DNA of 64,000 nucleotides from Candidatus Blautia intestinavium (GCA_019113745.1 DXGV01000022.1:31523-95522), one strand, 5' to 3'. Positions 32,018 to 41,363 are shown, numbered from the stretch's first letter. The notes: generated by a model from the letters alone, not told the origin. Numbers and translations are program-made.

Positions 32018-34882
32018 TCACTTTTTCTCACCCAGCCTTAGTTTTTCCATATAGTCCGCCAGCTCACCGTCCATGCTATCGAACAGGTAATTCCTGCTGC
32101 TCTGCCGTCTCTGTCTCCATTCCTGTTTTCCCGCTTTTTCCGCGTCTTCGATCTCCTGCTTCAGCCCCTGGGCGGAAAGCCTGTGGGCGCCCTGTCCCAG
32201 GATGATCACCTGCTCCAGTCCGTCTGACGTAGCCACAGTCACCTGATGTTCCCGGCCGATGCGGTGGACAGTTTTTTCAATATACTGGTCTGCCGTCTCC
32301 GCTTCTCTGGTATATACCACATAGATGTTATGATAGGGAACCACTTCCTCCTGATGGCCTTCCACCTTGTAGGCGTCGAAAACCAGGATCAGGGTACATT
32401 TACGGTATCCCTGATAGTTACTGAGAATATCCTTCAGTTTATCGCAGGCGGCGTGGATGTTCTCTTCCGCCAGTTCCCTCAGCTCATCCCAGGAGAACAC
32501 AATGTTATATCCGTCCACCAGAAGATATTCTTCTTTTTTGGGTTTTCCCGGCCTGTAGCGTTTCGTCTCCGAGGGAGCCTGTACTGTTTTTTTCTGAAAA
32601 GCTCCTCTGTCTCTTTTTACAGGGCCGAAGGTTCTTTCAAAAATTGCCTGAAGTTCTTCTTCCTCTTCATAGCTTCCGCTGTAGGAATAACCGCCCGGTC
32701 TTTTTTCTCCGCTGCCGTATCCTGTCTTTGAACTTCCGCCAAAGCTTCCGCTGCTGCCGGAATTTTTTTGAAACATACCGCCGGCCGACTTACGGTTTAC
32801 GTCCGCCGGATTTTCATAATCTCCTGCACCGTTTCCCGAATCGGACAGATCCTCATACCAGGAATCTGCTTCCAGAGAATCCTCATCTATGCCGCTGTCT
32901 GTGTGCATATATTCTTCCACCTGATCCCATGGCACTACGAAGCCCGCTCCGTGGGAACAGAAAACGGAACCGGTCGGATTCTCCAGATCCCGTTCCGGAT
33001 CATAGCCGATCCGTTCCACGATCTCATCCTGGTTCCGGCAGGGCGCGTATCCTTTCAGGCTGCAGAAAAGACGTCCCGCTCCCCGGGTATAGGAATTGAT
33101 CTCCTTCTGATAATCCCTCATCTCCGCCACCGGAGCCGTTCCGGTGAGTACGGCTGTCTCTCCGTCCGTTTCCGGCGGCTGAAAGCTGCCCTGCATTTTC
33201 TGGATATCCGCCATGGCTCTCCCCAGCATTTCCCCGGGGAGCTCCAGACGGAACTCATAGTACGGCTCCAGAAGAATGCTTTTCGCCTTTCTCAGCCCCT
33301 GCCGCACCGCGCGGTAAGTCGCCTGGCGGAAATCGCCGCCCTCGGTGTGCTTTGTATGCGCCCGGCCGGTAAGCAGGGTGATCTGTATGTCTGTGATGGG
33401 CGACCCTGTCAGCACGCCCGGATGTTCTTTCTCCTCAAGATGAGTGAGGATCAGGCGCTGCCAGTTCCTGGCAAGCACGTCTTCGCTGCAGGCTGTGAAA
33501 TACTGGCATCCGCTTCCCGGTTCTCCCGGTTCCAGCAGAAGATATACCTCCGCGTAATGCCGGAGAGGCTCGAAATGTCCCGCGCCTGTCACCGGGGCGG
33601 CAATGGTCTCTTTGTATACGATGTTTCCCGCGCCGAATTCCACAGCGACATGAAAGCGTTCCCAGATCACCCGTTTCAGGATCTCGATCTGTACTTCTCC
33701 CATAAGCTGGGCGTGTATTTCTCCCAGGGCGCTGTCCCAGACAATGTGAAGCTCCGGCTCTTCCTCCTCAAGCTGTTTTAACTGCTGCAGCATTTTGTGC
33801 GGATCACAGCCTTCCGGAAGCCGGATCTGGTAGCTCAAAACCGGTTCCAGCACAGGCATTGCGGAATCCGCTTCCACTCCCAGACCTTCCCCCGGATAGG
33901 TCCTGGTAAGTCCCGTCACCGCGCAGACGGTTCCCGCCGGCGCTTCCTGAAGCGTTTCATATTTTCCTCCGGAATACAGGCGGATCTGATCCACTTTTTC
34001 CTCCCAGGGTTCTGCCTGTTCCTTCCGCCCCGGAAGCGTCTGTCCACGGCTTTTCTCTCCGCCTGCGAAGGCAAGATTGGCCTTGACCTTCAGGCTTCCC
34101 CCTGTGATCTTCATATAGGTAAGGCGGTTTCTCTGTCCGTCTCTGGCTATTTTGAATACTTTGGCTCCGAATTCTTCCGGATATATCTTTTCTCTTGTAT
34201 ACTCCTCAAATCCGCGGAGAAATTCTTCCACGCCCTGCATTTTCAGGGCGGAACCAAAATAACATGGGAACAGTTTCCGCTCCCGGATCAGTTCCGCCAC
34301 AGCGTCCTGATCTATTTCCCCGGATTCCAGATAGGATTCCATCAGCGTCTCGTCACAGAGGGAAACATTTTCCATCCATTCTTCCCTGTCCGTACCCGCG
34401 CTGAAATCAATGCAGTTCTCATCCAGTCTTTTTTTCAGGTCCGAAAGGATCCTGTCCCGATCCGTTCCCTCCTGGTCCATTTTGTTGATAAAAAGGAATA
34501 CCGGGATCTGATACCGTTCCAGCAGTTTCCACAGTGTCATGGTATGGCTCTGCACTCCGTCCATACCGCTGATCACCAGAACCGCGTAGTCCAGCACCTG
34601 CAGCGTACGTTCCATTTCCGCGGAAAAATCCACATGTCCCGGGGTATCCAGTAGGGTGATCTCCATACCGGCAGTACGCAGAACCGCCTGTTTGGAAAAA
34701 ATAGTGATGCCTCTTTCTTTTTCCAGTTCGTATGTGTCCAGAAAGGCGTCTCCGTGATCCACGCGCCCCAGTTTCCGGATCTCGCCGCAGAGATAGAGAA
34801 GTCCCTCCGAAAGAGTTGTTTTACCCGCGTCCACATGGGCGAGTATCCCCGCGCATATATGTTTTAATGTATGTTCTGTCAT
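32018..34882 (-). CDS. TetM/EF-G-like GTPase fused to a YacP/Rae1-type NYN nuclease domain
   Basis: The protein has about 954 residues from MTEHTLKHICAG at 34882. The N-terminal half is a translational GTPase with all G motifs (AHVDAGKTT, RGITI, DTPGH, NKMD) and ribosomal-protection/EF-G-like domains to about 650. A low-complexity Gly/Ser linker (about 700-780) leads to a C-terminal NYN domain, EYLLVDGYNIVFSWDEL ... LVFDAY ... ATSDGLEQ, like YacP/Rae1, the ribosome-dependent mRNA endonuclease of Bacillus. Function as tetracycline resistance is not implied. A factor that enters the ribosomal A site and cuts or senses RNA is a plausible inference. The track start (GTG 34915) extends into the 69-bp repeat. 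Confidence 0.85.
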   Translation of the reverse strand: MTEHTLKHICAGILAHVDAGKTTLSEGLLYLCGEIRKLGRVDHGDAFLDTYELEKERGITIFSKQAVLRTAGMEITLLDTPGHVDFSAEMERTLQVLDYAVLVISGMDGVQSHTMTLWKLLERYQIPVFLFINKMDQEGTDRDRILSDLKKRLDENCIDFSAGTDREEWMENVSLCDETLMESYLESGEIDQDAVAELIRERKLFPCYFGSALKMQGVEEFLRGFEEYTREKIYPEEFGAKVFKIARDGQRNRLTYMKITGGSLKVKANLAFAGGEKSRGQTLPGRKEQAEPWEEKVDQIRLYSGGKYETLQEAPAGTVCAVTGLTRTYPGEGLGVEADSAMPVLEPVLSYQIRLPEGCDPHKMLQQLKQLEEEEPELHIVWDSALGEIHAQLMGEVQIEILKRVIWERFHVAVEFGAGNIVYKETIAAPVTGAGHFEPLRHYAEVYLLLEPGEPGSGCQYFTACSEDVLARNWQRLILTHLEEKEHPGVLTGSPITDIQITLLTGRAHTKHTEGGDFRQATYRAVRQGLRKAKSILLEPYYEFRLELPGEMLGRAMADIQKMQGSFQPPETDGETAVLTGTAPVAEMRDYQKEINSYTRGAGRLFCSLKGYAPCRNQDEIVERIGYDPERDLENPTGSVFCSHGAGFVVPWDQVEEYMHTDSGIDEDSLEADSWYEDLSDSGNGAGDYENPADVNRKSAGGMFQKNSGSSGSFGGSSKTGYGSGEKRPGGYSYSGSYEEEEELQAIFERTFGPVKRDRGAFQKKTVQAPSETKRYRPGKPKKEEYLLVDGYNIVFSWDELRELAEENIHAACDKLKDILSNYQGYRKCTLILVFDAYKVEGHQEEVVPYHNIYVVYTREAETADQYIEKTVHRIGREHQVTVATSDGLEQVIILGQGAHRLSAQGLKQEIEDAEKAGKQEWRQRRQSSRNYLFDSMDGELADYMEKLRLGEKK

Positions 34883-34913
34883 ATTGTTTTCTCTTTTCTC
34901 AGACGTATTTCCC

Positions 34914-34982
34914 ACAGAAAATACCCCTTTCTGTGTCAGTTGATATAATCATAACACAGAAAGGGGTATAAGTCGATAAAGC
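34914..34982. repeat. 69-bp palindromic repeat, left copy
   Basis: This copy is identical to 36183-36251. It contains a perfect 16-bp inverted repeat (ATACCCCTTTCTGTGT and its complement) around a 17-base A/T-rich loop, then AAGTCGATAAAGC. The two copies bracket one gene, the YhcG-type nuclease. Confidence 0.92.
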
Positions 34983-36067
34983 TATTTTTTATTATTTTGC
35001 TGCAAATAAAACATCATTTTCTGTGTTTCGATTTCAGCCCGCAATTCTTCCTCTGTTGGAAGATAAAGTTTGTATTTAGAAGCAAATAGTTGCTCGTTCC
35101 CGTGCATAATTGAATACCGGGCGATATCTTCATCCGTATCTGAACATAATACGATTCCAATCGTAGGATTATCTCCTTCTCCTCTTTTTAATTCATCATA
35201 CATCCGGATATACATATCCATCTGTCCTACATCCTGATGTGTGATCTTCTCTGTTTTTAAGTCAATCAGCACAAAGCATTTGAGAATATAATTATAAAAC
35301 ACAAGATCAATATAGTAATCCTGCTTCTCTGTATGAATGTGTTGCTGTCTGGCCACAAAAGCATAGCCTTTTCCCAACTCCATCAAAAACTTCTGTAAAT
35401 TGGAAAGAATACTTTTTTCAAGATCACTTTCTGTATAATCTGTATCTGAAGAAAAGCCTAAAAATTCAGCGATGATCGGATTTTTTATAAATTCCAGTCT
35501 GTCCTGTTGAAATCCGGTTGTCCGTTCCCTCATTTCTTCTTCCACAAGATCTTTTTTCTGCGTTTTCAGCATACGATAATAATATTGAGAAGACACATTT
35601 CTCTGTAATGTCCTCACACTCCACATCTGACTGGCAGCCTCTTTTTCATACCAGTCACGGGCCTGTTTGTCACTAACCTGTAATAAAATTGCATAATGCG
35701 ACCATGACAACAACGCAGGAGATTTTCCAGACACTGTCTGGAAAATCTCAGGATACTCTCTGTAAAACGAATAAAAATTATATAAATTTGTTTTTGTGAA
35801 CCCCTTTCCATACTCAGCGGTAAGGATCTTTGACAATTTTGCGATGATATTGGCTCCATACTCTGCCCGGTCTGCACCCAAAAAGTCTTCCTCAGCAATC
35901 CGATAGCCTATCAGCCAGTTCCTTTGCACTAATATAGTATTTACCGCTCTATATGCAGTATCTCTTGAACTTTCAATGATTTTCCGCATATCTTTTTCAA
36001 TATCGTCTGTTTTAGAAAAATATTTCATAAGCATATTCTGCTCAAAATCTGTTGATATATCCCACAT
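34982..36067 (-). CDS. YhcG/DUF1016-type PD-(D/E)XK nuclease
   Basis: The protein has about 361 residues. The N-terminal half has the DUF1016 helical domain (AYRAVNTILVQRNWLIGYRI, FTKTNLYNFYSFYREYPEIF, LSWSHYAILL). The C-terminal half is a PD-(D/E)XK nuclease-like domain with DYYIDLVFYN and FVLIDLKTEKI, which supply the acidic and lysine residues. Family members are abundant in mobile and defence contexts; the exact role is unclear. ATG at 36067 follows GGGGGAA by eight bases; the track start two codons earlier is a GTG. It is a single-gene cassette between identical 69-bp repeats, with six 13-bp repeats just upstream. Confidence 0.87.
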   Translation of the reverse strand: MWDISTDFEQNMLMKYFSKTDDIEKDMRKIIESSRDTAYRAVNTILVQRNWLIGYRIAEEDFLGADRAEYGANIIAKLSKILTAEYGKGFTKTNLYNFYSFYREYPEIFQTVSGKSPALLSWSHYAILLQVSDKQARDWYEKEAASQMWSVRTLQRNVSSQYYYRMLKTQKKDLVEEEMRERTTGFQQDRLEFIKNPIIAEFLGFSSDTDYTESDLEKSILSNLQKFLMELGKGYAFVARQQHIHTEKQDYYIDLVFYNYILKCFVLIDLKTEKITHQDVGQMDMYIRMYDELKRGEGDNPTIGIVLCSDTDEDIARYSIMHGNEQLFASKYKLYLPTEEELRAEIETQKMMFYLQQNNKK

Positions 36068-36081
36068 ATTCACTTCCCCCT

Positions 36082-36156
36082 TTCCGCTGTTTTGTTTCGC
36101 TTATTTATTTCGCTTGTTTTTTTCGCTCATTCTTTTCGCTCATTTTTTTCGCTCGT
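36082..36156. repeat. Six tandem 13-bp repeats upstream of the YhcG-type gene
   Basis: CGCT recurs at exact 13-base steps (36085, 36098, 36111, 36124, 36137, 36150) within units close to TTTCGCTCATTTT. They lie between the gene start at 36067 and the right 69-bp repeat, in the place expected for a promoter or iterated operator. Confidence 0.8.
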
Positions 36157-36182
36157 CTGACCAGCGGCAATGTTAAAATAGT

Positions 36183-36251
36183 ACAGAAAATACCCCTTTC
36201 TGTGTCAGTTGATATAATCATAACACAGAAAGGGGTATAAGTCGATAAAGC
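36183..36251. repeat. 69-bp palindromic repeat, right copy
   Basis: This copy is identical base for base to 34914-34982, with the same 16-bp inverted arms. It lies between the YhcG-type gene and the end of the P-type ATPase gene. Confidence 0.92.
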
Positions 36252-36267
36252 ATTTCCGCCCGCGGTG

Positions 36268-38142
36268 TCATCCTTTCCTGGTCTTCCAGTTCAGCAGGAA
36301 AGCGGAATTTACGATCACAATCACCGATCCGGCGTTGTGGACCAGGGCTCCCACTACCGGATCCAGGATCCCGGTGAAGGCAAGAACGATCGCCACAAAA
36401 TTCAGCGTCATGGAAAAGGTCAGATTACATTTGATCGTGATCATCATACGCTTTGCCAGCCGCAGAAGGTGAGGCAGTTCGCTGATCTTATCGTTGATCA
36501 GGGCGATATCCGCCGCATCCACGGCAATGTCGCTTCCGATACCGCCCATGGCGATTCCCACAAAAGCTTTTTTCAGCGCCGGCGCGTCGTTGATCCCGTC
36601 ACCGATCATGCAGATCTTTTTTCCGGCCTTCTGGTACTCTTCGATCCGCTTCAGTTTATCCTCCGGCAGGCAGTCGGCATACACCTGTGAAATCCCCAGT
36701 CTTCCCGCCATATATTCCGCGGCGCTCTCATGGTCTCCGGTGAGAAGGACCGGCTTTACTTTGATACTTTTAATTTCCTGTATGGTATCCGGCGCGTCCG
36801 CTCTGAGCGTGTCGGACACCGCGGCAAAGCCTTTCATTTTTCCGTTCACTGCGATATGAATGACCGTGCAGCCTTTTCTCAGGAATTCCTCCGCCTGTAT
36901 TTTCAGGCTGTCCGGAAATGTAATTCTGTTTTCCGAGAAAAGTTCTGTATTTCCCGCCAGAATCTCCTGCCCTTCCACTACAGAATATACGCCCTTTCCC
37001 GGAAGCATTCGGAATTCCTCCGGCTGAGGAATCTTAAATTCCTTTTCCTTTTTAAAGCAGCTTACCACCGCTTTTCCCAGCGGATGCTCCGAGCGAAGTT
37101 CCGCTCCTGCCAGCAGCCGGTACAGCTTCTCCCTGTCCATCCCCGGATCACAGCTTATCACAGCCATTACCTCCGGCGCGCCACAGGTAAGAGTTCCCGT
37201 CTTGTCAAAAGTAATGCCGGACACAAGAGCCAGCCGTTCCAGCGCGTCTCCTTCCCGCACGAGAAATCCATGTTTTGTGGCGTTTCCGATCGCGGCCATG
37301 ATTGCCGTAGGAGTGGCCAGCACCAGGGCGCAGGGACAGAATACCACAAGGATCGTGACGGCGCGGATGATTTCGCCTGTAATAAGCCAGGTAAGGGCCG
37401 CCGCCGTAAGGGCTATGACAACGATCCATGTGGCCCACCGGTCGGCAATTCCCACGATTTTCGCCTTGCCTGAATCCGCCGACTGTACAAGTCTTATCAT
37501 TCTCTGGATAGAACTGTCGTCTCCCACTCTGGACGCCTTCATATCAAAGGCGCCGAACTGATTCACAGTCCCGCTGGAGACTTCATCCCCCACCGTCTTG
37601 TCTACCGGCAGAGACTCTCCTGTCATGACAGCCTGGTTGACGGAGGTCTGTCCGGACAGGATCACTCCGTCCACAGGAATCGTTTCTCCCGGAAGAACCC
37701 GGAGAATATCTCCGATCTGCACGTCTTTTGCAGCGATCACTGTCTCCGAATTGCCGGATACTTTTCTGGCGGTGCGCGGCGTCAGATGCACCAGCTTCTC
37801 AATCCCGGCTCTGGCCTTCGCCACAGTGAGATCCTCCAGAAGAGCCCCCAACTGCATGATAAAAGCCACTTCCCCGGCGGCAAAGATCTCGCCGATAATG
37901 ACGGAAGCAATCAGCGCCATGGAAACAAGTACGTCCGCCTTTATATCAAATGCTGTCACAAGTCCGATCACCGCTTCCAGGATAATGGGAATCCCGCACA
38001 GGATGATCGCCGCCCACGCCGGATCGATCCCTGCCGGCCGGATGTGCATAAGACTTGCCGCCAGCGCGATGCCCGAAATCACCAGAAACGTGATATCTCT
38101 CTTTATTCCTCCCCATTCCAGCATTTTCTCCAATGTTTTCAC
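36268..38142 (-). CDS. Heavy-metal translocating P1B-type ATPase
   Basis: The 624-residue protein starts at GTG after AGGAGGAG. It has the transmembrane metal motif [12 protein letters not shown], the phosphorylated Asp in DKTGTLT, TGES in the actuator domain, EHPLG in the nucleotide-binding domain and [10 protein letters not shown]. There is no N-terminal metal-binding domain. The last helix has [12 protein letters not shown] rather than the MxxSS of Cu+ pumps or the DxG of Zn/Cd pumps, so metal specificity is open. It exports metal at the cost of ATP. The CsoR gene directly upstream and two CsoR-type boxes in the gap indicate metal-dependent derepression. Confidence 0.92.
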   Translation of the reverse strand: MKTLEKMLEWGGIKRDITFLVISGIALAASLMHIRPAGIDPAWAAIILCGIPIILEAVIGLVTAFDIKADVLVSMALIASVIIGEIFAAGEVAFIMQLGALLEDLTVAKARAGIEKLVHLTPRTARKVSGNSETVIAAKDVQIGDILRVLPGETIPVDGVILSGQTSVNQAVMTGESLPVDKTVGDEVSSGTVNQFGAFDMKASRVGDDSSIQRMIRLVQSADSGKAKIVGIADRWATWIVVIALTAAALTWLITGEIIRAVTILVVFCPCALVLATPTAIMAAIGNATKHGFLVREGDALERLALVSGITFDKTGTLTCGAPEVMAVISCDPGMDREKLYRLLAGAELRSEHPLGKAVVSCFKKEKEFKIPQPEEFRMLPGKGVYSVVEGQEILAGNTELFSENRITFPDSLKIQAEEFLRKGCTVIHIAVNGKMKGFAAVSDTLRADAPDTIQEIKSIKVKPVLLTGDHESAAEYMAGRLGISQVYADCLPEDKLKRIEEYQKAGKKICMIGDGINDAPALKKAFVGIAMGGIGSDIAVDAADIALINDKISELPHLLRLAKRMMITIKCNLTFSMTLNFVAIVLAFTGILDPVVGALVHNAGSVIVIVNSAFLLNWKTRKG

Positions 38143-38165
38143 AAAAACTCCTCCTTTGCCCTCGC

Positions 38166-38206
38166 ATACCCCTATGGGTATATCTCCATTATACCTATAG
38201 GGGTAT
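38166..38206. promoter_or_regulatory. Paired CsoR-type operator boxes before the ATPase
   Basis: ATACCCCTATGGGTAT (38166-38181) and ATACCTATAGGGGTAT (38191-38206) are near-perfect inverted copies of each other and match the G/C-tract pseudo-palindromes bound by CsoR-family repressors. They lie between csoR and the ATPase start. Confidence 0.7.
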
Positions 38207-38221
38207 GGGCTGTCAAGGAGA

Positions 38222-38497
38222 TCATTTCATATTCGCGAAACGCTCTACCGCCTTTGTAAAATTGGCTATGGTCTGATCTGCATCCCCATGCTCGATCCCG
38301 TCCCGTACACAATGTTTGATATGCCCTTCCAGAACCACCTGTCCGGCTCTGTGAAGAGCTGATTTTGCCGCATTGATCTGCGCCAGGATATCTTCGCAGG
38401 GAACATCCTCGTCGATCATTCTGTCGATCGCCTGCACCTGTCCCACAATCTTCTTCAAACGCCGGTGCAGATTGTCGGAATCCATACACTGCCTCAT
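38222..38497 (-). CDS. csoR: CsoR-family metal-sensing repressor
   Basis: The 91-residue all-helical protein has the diagnostic Cys-His-Cys ligand set: Cys in DVPCEDIL, then His and Cys in [11 protein letters not shown]. The family releases DNA on binding Cu(I), or Ni or other thiophilic signals in related branches. It starts after GGAGAGG. Upstream lies a 17-base-spaced promoter overlapped by another operator box, so it is autoregulated; downstream are two more boxes and the target ATPase. Confidence 0.92.
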   Translation of the reverse strand: MRQCMDSDNLHRRLKKIVGQVQAIDRMIDEDVPCEDILAQINAAKSALHRAGQVVLEGHIKHCVRDGIEHGDADQTIANFTKAVERFANMK

Positions 38498-38582
38498 AAC
38501 TTACCTCTCCTGTCTGTATTATTTTTTATCATCACATCTGTTTGTCTGACACTGGAAAATCAGACTTTCCGAAAAAAGCGAT

Positions 38583-38598
38583 ATACCCTTGGGGGTAT
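38583..38598. promoter_or_regulatory. CsoR-type operator box before csoR
   Basis: ATACCCTTGGGGGTAT is a third box of the same type as the pair before the ATPase. It lies just downstream of the csoR -10 element. Confidence 0.7.
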
Positions 38599-38609
38599 CT
38601 GTATGTAAT

Positions 38610-38638
38610 ATTATCCGCAGATATCTTTCTTTTGTCAA
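38610..38638 (-). promoter_or_regulatory. Promoter of csoR and the ATPase
   Basis: Minus-strand TTGACA (plus 38633-38638) and GATAAT (plus 38610-38615) are 17 bases apart. The -35 overlaps the TetR-type stop codon. Confidence 0.7.
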
Positions 38639-39189
38639 GCCTCCTCACTTTCAACATCAAACAAGGGCGCCAGTCTTTTTACGATTTTCTCACTGACACG
38701 GATCAGCATATCCAGATCTGCGCCCTGATTATTGAGATACACATAAAAAGAACCGTAAATCCCATAGGAAAGCAGGATATTTTTCTCCAGATCATCTTTG
38801 TACCGGGGGTATTTTTTCCAGATCAGTTTTTTCACCTCTTCTTCCAGGCAGTCCGCCAGACGGCTTTTATTTTTGCCTGAAAAAACAATATTGATCAGGG
38901 AACTGTTAGCGAGGCAGGCCATGTAAAGATTTCTGGCGAATATGTCCGAATTTTTCACTGAATAATCCTGTCCCTTGACGATACTCTGAAGAATGGAATC
39001 CACGACTTCTTTTTCCAGTTTTTCCGAAAGAGCATAGATGTCCTGATAATGGGTATAAAATGTAGATTTATTGATGCGGGCAAGCGCGCAGAGTTCCTTC
39101 ACCGTTATCTTTTCCAGCGGCCGCTTTGCTCTCAGCTCCAGAAAGGCGCTTTTTATGGCGTTTTCTGTTTTCTCTGTCCTGATATCCAT
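38635..39189 (-). CDS. TetR-family transcriptional regulator
   Basis: The 184-residue protein has an N-terminal helix-turn-helix (ITVKELCALARINKSTFYTHY, about residues 28-48) as in TetR/AcrR proteins. The C-terminal half is helical and would hold a ligand pocket. It is divergent from the branching-enzyme gene and upstream of csoR, but no operator can be assigned by eye. GGAGGACG precedes the ATG. Confidence 0.88.
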   Translation of the reverse strand: MDIRTEKTENAIKSAFLELRAKRPLEKITVKELCALARINKSTFYTHYQDIYALSEKLEKEVVDSILQSIVKGQDYSVKNSDIFARNLYMACLANSSLINIVFSGKNKSRLADCLEEEVKKLIWKKYPRYKDDLEKNILLSYGIYGSFYVYLNNQGADLDMLIRVSEKIVKRLAPLFDVESEEA

Positions 39190-39362
39190 ATTTCGTCCTC
39201 CATATTCCGTTATCGATGCAGCTCAGGATTCGCCTGCGGGTTCTGGCGTGGGATTCAGGCCAGCTTTTGCCGACATGACACATTTCCATTCCCCACGGGT
39301 TTCTCCGACACATCACACAATCTGTCGTTTATCCGTCTTTTTCCAAACATTATCGGTGGACA

Positions 39363-39390
39363 TTGCGCGGGTGTTTTTTTATATTATAAC
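39363..39390 (+). promoter_or_regulatory. Possible promoter of the branching-enzyme gene
   Basis: TTGCGC and TATAAC are 16 bases apart, about 90 bases before the ATG. The rest of the 289-base divergent gap (39190-39478) shows no further clear feature. Confidence 0.4.
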
Positions 39391-39478
39391 CAGTAAATCA
39401 ACTCATGTCTATTATTTTCTTTTGCTTTACGGAAGCCGGAAAAAGGAGACACTGTAGACCGGATTATGAGGAGGAAAC

Positions 39479-41275
39479 ATGGATTTTTACGGATTTTATA
39501 CAGGAAAAATTTTTGACGCGTGGGAATATCTGGGCGCTCATATAGAGAAAGACGGGGTAACTTTCCGGACTTTCGCTCCCGGCGCTTCGAGGGTTTCTCT
39601 CATCGGCGAATTCAACGGATGGGAAGAGACAGCGATGCGCCGTGTCTCCGACGGCAACTTCTGGGAATGCCATATTGACAGCGCCGGAGAAGGTATGATG
39701 TACAAATACCGGATTTATGACCGTTCCGGAAACTGGATCGATCACTGTGATCCTTATGGTTACGGTATGGAACTGCGTCCCGGCACGGCTTCCGTGATCC
39801 GGGATCTTGGCGCTTATCAGTTCTGCGATGTGGAATGGATGAAAAACAGAAGCGACTGCCGCACCGGCCCGCTGAATATATACGAAGTCCATTTCGGCTC
39901 TTTTCGCAAGCCTTCCGAAGAGCCGGACGACTGGTATGATTATGAAGAGATGGCGGATATCCTGATCCCCTATCTTCTGGAAAACGGATATAACTATCTG
40001 GAGATCATGCCGCTGAACGAATACCCCTGTGATGAATCCTGGGGCTATCAGGCAACCGGATTCTACAGTCCCACTTCGCGGTACGGCACAGCCGCCCAGC
40101 TGATGGCCTTCGTTGACGCCTGCCACCGGAACGGAATCGGCGTGATCATGGATTTCGTTCCCGTACATTTTGCAGTGGACGGATACGCGCTGGCAAATTA
40201 TGACGGTACTCCTCTTTACGAATATCCCAATTCCGCTGTGGGAGTCAGCGAATGGGGAAGCTGCAATTTCATGCATTCCCGGGGCGAAGTCCGCAGTTTC
40301 CTTCAGTCCTGCGCCAGTTACTGGCTGAGCAAATATCATATCGACGGTCTCCGGATGGACGCTGTCAGCCGCGCCATCTACTGGCAGGGCGATCCCGCCC
40401 GGGGCGTGAATTCCAACGCTGTCGATTTCATCCGCTATATGAACCAGGGTTTGAAAAAGCTTTATCCCACAGCCATTCTCGCCGCGGAGGATTCTACCTC
40501 TTTTCCCAAAGTCACGGAACCTGTCGCGGACGGCGGTCTTGGCTTTGATTATAAGTGGGATATGGGGTGGATGAACGACACGCTGGACTATTTCCGCACA
40601 GCGCCGGAATACAGGAGCCGGGATTACCACAAACTCACTTTCTCCATGATGTACTACTATAACGACCGCTTTCTGCTGCCTTTGTCCCATGATGAATCCG
40701 TACACGGCAAGGCTACGGTCCTGCAGAAAATGAATGGGGATTATGACCGGAAATTCACCCAGGCGCGGGCGTTCTATATGTATATGTACGCCCATCCGGG
40801 CAAAAAGCTGAATTTCATGGGAAATGAATTCGGCCAGCTCCGGGAATGGGATGAAAAAAGAGAACAGGACTGGCTTCTTCTGGACTATCCTGTTCACAGC
40901 GGTTTCGCGCGGTTTATGAAAGATCTGAACCATCTGTATCTGAAGCATCCCGCTTTCTGGGAGAAAGATTACGAGACCGACGGTTTCCGCTGGATCGACT
41001 GCCATCAGGAAGATTCCTGCGTTTATGCGATCGAACGGAAAAGCCGGAAAGAACGTCTGGCCGCTGTCTTTAACTTCTCAGACCACGAACAGAAATATGA
41101 ACTGAACCTTCCGGAAGACACTTGCCTTCAGGAAGTTCTGAACAGTGATCTGTGCATTTACGGAGGCAGCCAGGACCGGGATCTGCAGACCCTTAAAATC
41201 ACAAAAAGAGGAAGCTGTCTTCTGACGCTTCCCCCTTATTCCGGCGTGTATTATCTCCTGCAGGAGAATACCTGA
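39479..41275 (+). CDS. glgB: 1,4-alpha-glucan branching enzyme (GH13)
   Basis: The 598-residue enzyme transfers a 1,4-glucan segment to a 6-position. An N-terminal carbohydrate-binding-like domain (VSLIGEFNGWEE) precedes the GH13 barrel with its conserved regions: DFVPVHFAVD, GLRMDAVSRAIYW (nucleophile Asp), LAAEDSTSFP (acid/base Glu) and LPLSHDESVHGK. It is shorter than E. coli GlgB and lacks the extra N-terminal domain, as in several Firmicutes. GAGGAGGAAAC gives a perfect ribosome site. It stands alone on the plus strand with no other glycogen genes in view. Confidence 0.93.
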   Translation: MDFYGFYTGKIFDAWEYLGAHIEKDGVTFRTFAPGASRVSLIGEFNGWEETAMRRVSDGNFWECHIDSAGEGMMYKYRIYDRSGNWIDHCDPYGYGMELRPGTASVIRDLGAYQFCDVEWMKNRSDCRTGPLNIYEVHFGSFRKPSEEPDDWYDYEEMADILIPYLLENGYNYLEIMPLNEYPCDESWGYQATGFYSPTSRYGTAAQLMAFVDACHRNGIGVIMDFVPVHFAVDGYALANYDGTPLYEYPNSAVGVSEWGSCNFMHSRGEVRSFLQSCASYWLSKYHIDGLRMDAVSRAIYWQGDPARGVNSNAVDFIRYMNQGLKKLYPTAILAAEDSTSFPKVTEPVADGGLGFDYKWDMGWMNDTLDYFRTAPEYRSRDYHKLTFSMMYYYNDRFLLPLSHDESVHGKATVLQKMNGDYDRKFTQARAFYMYMYAHPGKKLNFMGNEFGQLREWDEKREQDWLLLDYPVHSGFARFMKDLNHLYLKHPAFWEKDYETDGFRWIDCHQEDSCVYAIERKSRKERLAAVFNFSDHEQKYELNLPEDTCLQEVLNSDLCIYGGSQDRDLQTLKITKRGSCLLTLPPYSGVYYLLQENT

Positions 41276-41293
41276 CGCTGATATGGATTTGTC

Positions 41294-41319
41294 GCTCGCC
41301 GCCTCTTTAGACGGCGAGC
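41294..41319. terminator. Hairpin between convergent glgB and the lyase gene
   Basis: GCTCGCCG and CGGCGAGC form a strong 8-bp stem with a 10-base loop. No good T-run follows on either strand, so the terminator call is weak. Confidence 0.45.
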
Positions 41320-41334
41320 CGTCCCCCATATGAT

Positions 41335-41363
41335 ATTAGCATCAGTGTACATGGGGACAATAC
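41335..41363 (+). repeat. Dispersed repeat motif, copy 1
   Basis: AGCATCAGTGTACATGGGGA is very similar to the copy at 60205 and, in reverse complement, to the end of the element at 62.6-63.8 kb. It lies just beyond the 3' end of the catabolic operon. Confidence 0.6.

Noticed and set aside
32246-34654. Several 150-340 aa plus-strand ORFs
   Set aside because: They are shadows of the GTPase-NYN gene with no domains or ribosome sites.
32018-34882. Tetracycline resistance gene
   Set aside because: The GTPase is only related to ribosomal-protection proteins and has a nuclease-like extension. Resistance cannot be claimed.
39464-41005. 513-aa minus-strand ORF
   Set aside because: It lies opposite glgB, whose motifs and ribosome site are clear. 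The minus frame has no domain and is a shadow.
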